64,000 nt of DNA, taken from the NCBI RefSeq assembly GCF_045446075.1, contig NZ_JBJJBQ010000001.1:310001-374000 (forward strand), read 5' to 3'. The notes under the pieces are model-generated. The model was not told the DNA's origin, searched no databases, and saw nothing but the letters and a program-made list of their open reading frames with translations. The translations under genes and the position numbers were made by a program. This document shows positions 63,974 to 64,000 of this stretch, piece after piece. The first letter of the stretch is position 1; each line of letters begins with the position of its first letter. The DNA is from Flavisericum labens (lineage in GTDB: Bacteria > Bacteroidota > Bacteroidia > Flavobacteriales > Flavobacteriaceae).

Positions 63974-64000
63974 TTAAACAAGTCGCTCTAAACCGCACTA

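Overview
The window reads as chromosome of a marine-type member of the Flavobacteriaceae (Bacteroidota). Support comes from type IX secretion and gliding genes (sprA, a remB-like gene, PorP/SprF proteins, a type B sorting domain), flavobacterial cytochrome oxidase gene sets, low GC content by eye, little use of strong Shine-Dalgarno sites, and many start regions preceded by the Bacteroidota -7 box TAnnTTTG. No rRNA, tRNA, CRISPR array, prophage or transposase was recognised. The genus cannot be fixed from the sequence alone.

Layout. 1-698: end of cytochrome c oxidase subunit I. 922-8507: operon for a large repeat-rich surface protein exported by type IX secretion, its PorP/SprF partner and an OmpA/PD40 protein. 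8639-10637: ruvB and queG. 10704-12083 (minus): FadL/OmpP1 outer-membrane transporter gene broken by one in-frame stop. 12370-14447: compact sulfur cassette (sulfide:quinone oxidoreductase-like, TusE/DsrC-like, DsrE2-like) behind a palindrome-rich promoter. 14647-29764: backbone block maeB, ruvA, sprA, gcvH, vanZ-like, two tonB paralogues and a remB-like gene. 30174-32787: very AT-rich lipoprotein/outer-membrane protein pair of unknown function, followed by a 212-bp sequence bounded by perfect 22-bp inverted repeats. 33074-38357: heme O synthase, two oxidase subunits III, subunit IV, a cysteine-less SCO-like protein, true SCO, DUF420 and a small CxxC protein. 38447-44093: MacB-type ABC/adaptor/TolC efflux operon. 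44101-48239: tsaB, mscS, DUF1304, NifU-type scaffold and a solitary PorP/SprF. 48388-52033: convergent GAF-domain protein and HD-Pycsar-type membrane protein. 52184-55263: msrB-msrA-selO-msrA-like redox-repair operon. 55387-59886: a large metallophosphoesterase/kinase-like/BamA-barrel lipoprotein facing a beta-propeller lipoprotein. 60019-63938: tesB, glycerophosphodiesterase, HI0933-type flavoprotein and mvaD.

How the genes work together. Respiration is served by the oxidase subunits with heme O synthesis and copper delivery, and possibly by sulfide oxidation feeding the quinone pool. Surface biology is served by SprA, RemB-like, PorP/SprF proteins and the type B adhesin. Several features are accessory to this backbone: the sulfur cassette, the adhesin operon, the AT-rich pair, the second tonB and the SelO/Msr operon. 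The best candidates for under-described biology are the phosphoesterase/kinase-like/BamA protein, the sulfur cassette with its dyad promoter, the HD-PycTM protein without a cyclase, and the SelO-Msr operon.
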